Shown piece by piece: positions 59,214-64,000 of a DNA stretch of 64,000 nt. The notes below the pieces were generated by a model. The model did not search any database. It was given only the letters and a program-made list of their open reading frames with translations, and was not told the origin of the DNA. The DNA is taken from the NCBI RefSeq assembly GCF_004358105.1, contig NZ_SMYL01000007.1:1-64000 (forward strand), in the 5' to 3' direction. The translations under genes were made by a program, and so were the position numbers. Position 1 is the stretch's first letter. Each line of letters opens with the position of its first letter. The DNA is from Sapientia aquatica. GTDB taxonomy: Bacteria; Pseudomonadota; Gammaproteobacteria; Burkholderiales; Burkholderiaceae_D.

Positions 59214-60341
59214 CTACTCCTCAGAGCGAAGAACTTTCATAACGTCATTGACGGTGATCTCATCCATCCAAGCCTTGCGTTTCTTGACCTTAATGATCGT
59301 GGTGATCGACGCATCGATAGGCACCCATTCAGGGCTTGTTTGGCGCATTAACGCGATCACTGGTACATGCACGGCATTGGCTAAATGCATCACCGCCGTT
59401 TCGACCGAAATAATTAAGTTGCAAACGCTCAGAATGGCCGGCAATTGGAAGAAGTTCGTTGTCGCGCTAAATAGATGCACATGTTCAATCGGACGTTGTG
59501 CAATAACCGATCTCGCATATTGCATCTGATCGGGCACGACGTTGATGATAATGCCAGCGTTGCTCCATGCGGGCTGTCGTTTAATTTCGGCAGCTAAGTC
59601 AAGCACTCGCTCAATTTTCCAGCTTCTGTCGGCTGACTTTGAATAGCCATTGATAAAAAAGACGCGTTGGCCTTCCCGAAAACCCCAATCGTTAAATTGT
59701 AGCTGGGCGTATTCACGCCATTTCTCGGGAATATCAACATAGGGCAAGCGCTCGCTGTCTGAAACGCCGATATTAAATAAAGTATGAAACCAACCGGCAT
59801 AAATTTCACTGATGTGCGGCACAGCTTGCAAATTGGCTTGGTGTTTTTTTGAAATTTTATAAGCCGGAATAAACGCATCGAGTTTGCGATAAATTAGGTG
59901 CTTCGGAATATCATAAAATCGCACACGTTTTTTTTGGCCGACGATAAATCCGTTCGGACTTAGGCGACGAATGAGATTGACGTATTTATGCCGGTGCAAA
60001 ACTGCCAGTGAGATCACAATCGGGTAGTTCTCGGCCTGTGCCTCTTTAACCGATTGTTCAAATAATTGCGGACTGTAGGTTTGACTGTAAACTTTGTCGA
60101 ACAACGAAGACGAATTGACCCAATCATACAGCGAGTATTTTTTTAAATGTTCCCACTGAGTTTCGTCGTCAGTACGACGTAATTCGTCCACCCACAAATG
60201 CACTTTGATGTGCGGATATGCTTGGGTAAATGCTCTAAAACAGCTTTGCATGTAGGTGAAATCACCCAATGCCAAATGGGCCACGAATAGGATTTTATCG
60301 GCTTTTTGCAGCAGCTCAGCAGGGACAAGTTGGGTGGTCAT
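59214..60341 (-). CDS. GT9-family (heptosyltransferase-like) glycosyltransferase A
   Basis: This 375-residue protein has the GT9 two-domain fold. It begins with KADKILFVAHLALGDFTYMQSCFRAF, the family's N-terminal GDxxxxxP-like region. In the C-terminal half it has the segment LPAILSVCNLIISVETAVMHLANA followed by VPVIALMRQTSPEW, the sugar-nucleotide site. GT9 enzymes such as WaaC/WaaF add heptose to the LPS core in the cytoplasm. It is a clear paralogue of the gene at 61355-62458, with the same words throughout. Between them is a GT8 gene, and all three run on the minus strand. Confidence 0.88.
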   Translation of the reverse strand: MTTQLVPAELLQKADKILFVAHLALGDFTYMQSCFRAFTQAYPHIKVHLWVDELRRTDDETQWEHLKKYSLYDWVNSSSLFDKVYSQTYSPQLFEQSVKEAQAENYPIVISLAVLHRHKYVNLIRRLSPNGFIVGQKKRVRFYDIPKHLIYRKLDAFIPAYKISKKHQANLQAVPHISEIYAGWFHTLFNIGVSDSERLPYVDIPEKWREYAQLQFNDWGFREGQRVFFINGYSKSADRSWKIERVLDLAAEIKRQPAWSNAGIIINVVPDQMQYARSVIAQRPIEHVHLFSATTNFFQLPAILSVCNLIISVETAVMHLANAVHVPVIALMRQTSPEWVPIDASITTIIKVKKRKAWMDEITVNDVMKVLRSEE

Positions 60342-60376
60342 TTATTTTTTTAGGCCAAGAATTGGTTGGGTAACGG

Positions 60377-61354
60377 TTATCGTGGTCGTGCCAAGGCATA
60401 GCGCCAAAACCATTTCACGCTGTCAGCAAATTGGCGGCGGCGCCACAAAAAGCGCGAATGCATGCGCATTTCTTTGTAATTGATGGGTTGCTCATCCATG
60501 GGCATATCGGCCCACGGTGACATGCGGTGATATTTAGCGAATATCGCGCGCGAATCGTGCATGCACCAATTGGCCCAAGGTTTCACTGCCCCAGCAAAAT
60601 GGAGGAACACGGCATCGCCGACATCCCGCATGGCACGGTAATCGTTTTCTAAATCGCCGATCAAACCGTACAAATAATTCCAACGTTTTTCGATATAAAT
60701 TGCTTTGCCGTCCAAGGCAATGTTGAGTGCGTCTTGATCGGGGAAACGCAAATCATCGCCGCCAGTGAGCAGCGCGTGAATGGTGGCTTCGGTAATTTGA
60801 TTCGCTAACCATTCTTTGATATTCATGTACAACACGCCAGAATTGAAGTATTTCACTTGCGATAATTTAAGTGCAGCAGCACGGCGCACCGTCGTTGCTT
60901 CTGCGTCTGGCACAACATACGCGATCACATTGTCCATCGATAGCTCGATGAGATCGTCCATTTTTCCGACACACAAAATATCTGCATCGAGGTACAGAAC
61001 TTTGTCGGTGTAATCCTTGAGAATGTCAGGAATCGCTAGGCGCGTGAAGATAGCCGGGGAATAATAAGTCGATTCAATAAAGTGAGCGAACCGGCTAAAC
61101 AGCGATGGCGATACAAGGTGAATATGGGTTTGGACTGGATAGTTTTCTTCTAGCTTAAGCAGTCGTGCGCGATGTTCATCCGAGACCGAAAATGCCAGCA
61201 CGTGAAAGGTGAAATGAACGCCAGGATTGTTATCCAAGATCGACAAAATCGTGGCGCCCATCGCGCGGAAATAGCGATTATCAATACAGAACGCAATATG
61301 GAATGAATCGTTTGCGGCTTTTGTTATGGATTCTGAATTCAATGCGGCGCTCAT
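60377..61354 (-). CDS. GT8-family glycosyltransferase
   Basis: This 325-residue enzyme of the LgtC/WaaJ type uses a UDP-sugar. The metal-binding DxD motif is in KVLYLDADILCVGKMDD. It is followed by KYFNSGVLYMNIKEW and PDQDALNIALDGKAIYI, and by HFAGAVKPWANW, the GT8 HxxGxxKPW signature. It probably adds glucose or galactose to the LPS outer core. Its ATG directly follows the TAA of GT9 B, with no spacer, so the two are translated together. Confidence 0.92.
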   Translation of the reverse strand: MSAALNSESITKAANDSFHIAFCIDNRYFRAMGATILSILDNNPGVHFTFHVLAFSVSDEHRARLLKLEENYPVQTHIHLVSPSLFSRFAHFIESTYYSPAIFTRLAIPDILKDYTDKVLYLDADILCVGKMDDLIELSMDNVIAYVVPDAEATTVRRAAALKLSQVKYFNSGVLYMNIKEWLANQITEATIHALLTGGDDLRFPDQDALNIALDGKAIYIEKRWNYLYGLIGDLENDYRAMRDVGDAVFLHFAGAVKPWANWCMHDSRAIFAKYHRMSPWADMPMDEQPINYKEMRMHSRFLWRRRQFADSVKWFWRYALARPR

Positions 61355-62458
61355 TTAGACGACCTTTAAAATAGCTGATACGGGAATTGCATCGACCCAT
61401 TCACTGCGGCGCGTGGTGGTAATGACGGTGCTAATTTTGCTGTCAATCGGAACCCATTCTGGATTTTTCTGGCGCATCAACGCGATGACAGGAACGTGTA
61501 CCGCATTGGCTAAATGCATGACGGCGGTTTCGACTGAAATGATTAGGTCGCAGCGTTGCAATATCGCTGGCAATTGGAAGAAGTTTTCATTCGCACTGAA
61601 AATATGGGTGTCTTGCAAGTTGTAGGTTGCAAAAACCGATTTCACATTATTAAGTTCTTGCGGAACTGCGTTGACGACGAAGTGGGTATTGCTCCACTGG
61701 GGCAGTGCACGCATGGCGATGATGAGTTCGGCTACGCTTTTCAGCGGCCAGCAACGTTTTTTAGTTTTAGCGAACGCATTGATGAAAACAACTTTTTGCC
61801 CAGCTGCCACGTTTGCTTCGGTCACACCCCAAGTAATGAATTGTTGTCGCGCATAACTCGTCCATTGGTCTGGAATATGAACGAACGGGAAGCGGTTTTC
61901 TGAAGTGACAGTCAGATTGCACAGTTGCTTAAACCAGTCGGCGTAGATTTCGGTGATGTGATAACCACTTTGCGGCGGGTGGAAGGGCGCGAAGGTGGCG
62001 TCGAGTTTGTTATACACGGCACTCTGCCAAGGCGCATACCATTTCGCCCTACCGCGTATCCCAATCGCTAAGGCATGTGGCCCGACCGTGCGTGCGAGCT
62101 GCGCGTATTTGTGTGGACGTAATGTCGCGAGTGAAACGACTAAGGGATAGTTTTCTTGTTGTGCTTCATGTATGGATTCTTGCAACAACTCTGGGCTATA
62201 TGTGCGGCGATAAACTTTACGGAAAAACGAGCAATTTTCAGCCCAATCGTAGAGCGAATACTTTTTAAGGAATTCCCATTTGCTTGGGTCGGATGTGGCA
62301 CGCACTTCATCAATCCAGATATCGACCTTGATGTGCGGGTAGGCCTTAGCAAAGGCGCTGAAGAAATTTTGTAGATAGGTAAAATCGCCAATCGCCAAAT
62401 GAGTAATAAATAAAATTTTGTCGGCTTTTTCAAGCGCTTGTGCTGGGATCAATTGCAT
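61355..62458 (-). CDS. GT9-family (heptosyltransferase-like) glycosyltransferase B
   Basis: This 367-residue paralogue of GT9 A is the first gene of the three-gene glycosyltransferase operon. It opens EKADKILFITHLAIGDFTYLQNFFSAF and ends with the site region QLPAILQRCDLIISVETAVMHL and VPVIALMRQKNPEWVPID. The middle parts have diverged more than the ends, which suggests a different acceptor. Both copies keep the core residues, so both are probably active. Confidence 0.88.
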   Translation of the reverse strand: MQLIPAQALEKADKILFITHLAIGDFTYLQNFFSAFAKAYPHIKVDIWIDEVRATSDPSKWEFLKKYSLYDWAENCSFFRKVYRRTYSPELLQESIHEAQQENYPLVVSLATLRPHKYAQLARTVGPHALAIGIRGRAKWYAPWQSAVYNKLDATFAPFHPPQSGYHITEIYADWFKQLCNLTVTSENRFPFVHIPDQWTSYARQQFITWGVTEANVAAGQKVVFINAFAKTKKRCWPLKSVAELIIAMRALPQWSNTHFVVNAVPQELNNVKSVFATYNLQDTHIFSANENFFQLPAILQRCDLIISVETAVMHLANAVHVPVIALMRQKNPEWVPIDSKISTVITTTRRSEWVDAIPVSAILKVV

Positions 62459-62811
62459 GGTGGCGTGTGGGTTTTAGGGACAAAATTGGCGTTGGGATTT
62501 AAATCAGGCATGGTAATTCGTTAGTGTTTTTTAATTTTTTTCAAAACGGTTAGTCAGCGCATGGTTTTTCGCACAGCATGTTAATTGCATAAAATCTAAA
62601 AATGAATCCCGGTTTAAGCCCCAGCAAAGCACCGCTTTATAGGGAGAAATCGGTAACTGCTTAAGCTAAATGCGGGGGAGGAAAGGCAAGCAAGGATTAT
62701 ACATAGGAGTGTTTCTGACGTCACAACAAGCGAACGCTTTATTGTGCAGGAATTTGAAGCTAGCTAAGCGGGGATATCGGATCAGAAGAAAATACGGGCC
62801 AAGCCAAACGG
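62459..62811. other. Intergenic interval, 0.35 kb
   Basis: No gene was recognised. It is AT-rich from 62525 to 62610 and probably holds the promoter of the glycosyltransferase operon. Confidence 0.4.
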
Positions 62812-63159
62812 TTAGACGGTCACATTAATGGTATTACCCAAAGTCGCCGTGGTCGTGTTACGGGTATTGGAAGTCGAATTACCTTGGGTAGCCGCAATTT
62901 GGTTAGCTTGGTTGGCTGCACTAGATCCATTGGCCGCGCTAGCCTTGCCGGAATTGATTTCTTGTAATTGGGTAATTTGAGCTTGTAAGGCGCTAATTGA
63001 TTGTTGCAATGCCTTTTGGGTTTGGGCGCAATTTGTGCACACCAGTTGTTGCTGAAGGGCTGCTAGTTGTTTTTGCAAGGCGGCAATCTGGGTCGTGCTG
63101 CTTGAGCCCGTTGTGGCGCTGTTGCTAATGCTGCTAGAGTTTCCAATTGCCGCAACCAT
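62812..63159 (-). CDS. Small coiled-coil, Ser/Thr/Asn-rich protein
   Basis: This 115-residue protein has no signal peptide. A low-complexity Ser/Thr/Asn head (about 1-22) is followed by a coiled coil with heptad-like LQKQLAALQQQL and LQQSISALQAQITQLQEI. The coil is interrupted by a CxxC pair (CTNCAQ, Cys41 and Cys44), and an Asn/Thr/Ala-rich tail ends TLGNTINVTV. It is similar in build to FlxA-like proteins, but I would not assign that firmly. A CxxC between two helices could form a disulfide or bind metal. It lies between the glycosyltransferase operon and RNase G. Confidence 0.6.
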   Translation of the reverse strand: MVAAIGNSSSISNSATTGSSSTTQIAALQKQLAALQQQLVCTNCAQTQKALQQSISALQAQITQLQEINSGKASAANGSSAANQANQIAATQGNSTSNTRNTTTATLGNTINVTV

Positions 63160-63277
63160 GATTTACCGTAATGGCTTATCGAATGATTTGTTAACGGCAG
63201 CTTTCAGAAAAGGTTGAATGTTGCTCTTTGATAAACCTAACTGCGCGGGTTTTAGTTGGGCGAATGAGCTTCCCGCC

Positions 63278-64000
63278 TTACATCAAAATAATGTCGTATT
63301 GCTCTTGGTGGTAAGTGCTTTCAACCTGTAGCGAAATTGGTTTTCCAATGAAATCACCCAGCATTGCTAAATGCTGTGATTCTTCTTCCAAGAACAAATC
63401 CACCACCACTTGCGAGGCTAAAATGCGGAATTCGCGCGGGTTAAATTGTTTGGCTTCGCGCAGCAGTTCGCGCAGGATTTCGTAGCTGATGGTGCGTGCG
63501 GTTTTGACTTGGCCTTTGCCGTCGCAGGCGGGGCAGGTTTCGCACAGAATATGGGCTAACGATTCGCGCGTGCGTTTGCGGGTAACTTCGACTAAACCCA
63601 GTGCTGAGAAGCTGGACGCGGAAATTTTGGTGCGGTCGCGCGCAAAGGCTTTGTTGAGTTCGGCTAACACGGCTGTTTTGTGCTCGGCGTTATCCATGTC
63701 GATCAAATCGAGAATGATCATGCCGCCCAGATTACGCAAGCGCAGTTGGCGCGCGATAGCGTGGGCTGCTTCCAAATTGGTTTTGAAAATCGTGTCAGCA
63801 AAATTGCGACCTGCCACATAACTGCCCGTGTTGACGTCTATCGTGGTCATCGCTTCGGTTTGATCGACGATTAAGTAGCCGCCCGATTTGAGATCAACCC
63901 GCTTGCCTAAAGCACGCTGGATTTCTTCCTCTACGCCATACAAATCAAACAGTGGGCGTTCGCCGGTGTAATGGACGAGTTTGGGAATGACCGATGGCGT
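63278..64000 (-). CDS. rng: Ribonuclease G (3' part; start lies beyond the right edge)
   Basis: The frame stays open to the right edge, giving about 240 C-terminal residues of RNase G. The catalytic DNase I-like region has GGYLIVDQTEAMTTIDVNTGSY and GGMIILDLIDMDN, with the metal-binding Asp residues. The Zn-link region has CETCPACDGKGQV, the CPxCxG motif that pairs the dimers. The chain ends soon after the small domain, without the long tail of RNase E, so this is RNase G. It matures the 5' end of 16S rRNA and decays some mRNAs. Confidence 0.95.
   Translation of the reverse strand, partial: TPSVIPKLVHYTGERPLFDLYGVEEEIQRALGKRVDLKSGGYLIVDQTEAMTTIDVNTGSYVAGRNFADTIFKTNLEAAHAIARQLRLRNLGGMIILDLIDMDNAEHKTAVLAELNKAFARDRTKISASSFSALGLVEVTRKRTRESLAHILCETCPACDGKGQVKTARTISYEILRELLREAKQFNPREFRILASQVVVDLFLEEESQHLAMLGDFIGKPISLQVESTYHQEQYDIILM

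Overview
The window looks like chromosomal DNA of a free-living Gram-negative betaproteobacterium of moderate GC content. The most likely group is Burkholderiales, family Oxalobacteraceae, perhaps near Undibacterium. This is inferred from the gene families and their order (RegB/RegA beside a cytochrome bo3 operon, dnaE-msbA-O-antigen ligase-GT9/GT8 cluster, RNase G, FrnE-like DsbA, DASH cryptochrome), not from any marker RNA. No rRNA, tRNA, insertion sequence, integrase or CRISPR array was seen.

Region 1 (1-15 kb) is signalling-rich, with unusually long gene-poor gaps. It opens with a propeller-type hybrid histidine kinase whose 5' part looks frameshifted and whose terminal receiver lacks the phospho-acceptor Asp, followed by a LuxR-type regulator. 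A DsbA-like oxidoreductase and a lone CheY-like protein come next. Then there are four paralogous periplasmic solute-binding proteins without any permease, one split by an in-frame TGA. A 1.5 kb gap precedes a compact module: OmpR-type regulator, winged-helix-like protein, small GTPase and two Roadblock/LC7 proteins. This module resembles the actinobacterial 'conservon' set and is the best candidate here for an under-described system.

Region 2 (15-23.5 kb) is a maltose-type disaccharide locus: TonB-dependent receptor, MFS permease, beta-phosphoglucomutase, GH65 phosphorylase and a LacI regulator. A shared operator-like palindrome (TGTTATCGATAACA) lies before the receptor and before the phosphorylase. 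Together the genes would carry the sugar across both membranes, split it with phosphate and feed glucose 6-phosphate to glycolysis.

Region 3 (24-37 kb) holds a DASH-type cryptochrome/photolyase, a DCC-family protein, and a minus-strand respiratory operon cyoABCD-SURF1-regB-regA, in which the quinol-sensing two-component system is the tail of the quinol oxidase operon. A divergent MFS gene and katG with a possible OxyR site follow.

Region 4 (37-43 kb) carries chemotaxis genes: a membrane chemoreceptor, a soluble receptor with four PAS repeats, and a protein of three CheW domains, then a DUF4124 protein.

Region 5 (43-49 kb) has a double-cupin protein, an AraC regulator divergent from a single-chain ferredoxin-reductase-AlkB monooxygenase, a decayed cytochrome c gene and a TSUP anion exporter.

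Region 6 (49-64 kb) is housekeeping and envelope: rhlE, trhO, dnaE, msbA, an O-antigen ligase, a GT9-GT8-GT9 glycosyltransferase cluster, a coiled-coil protein and the 3' part of RNase G running off the right edge. Several intrinsic terminators are clear.
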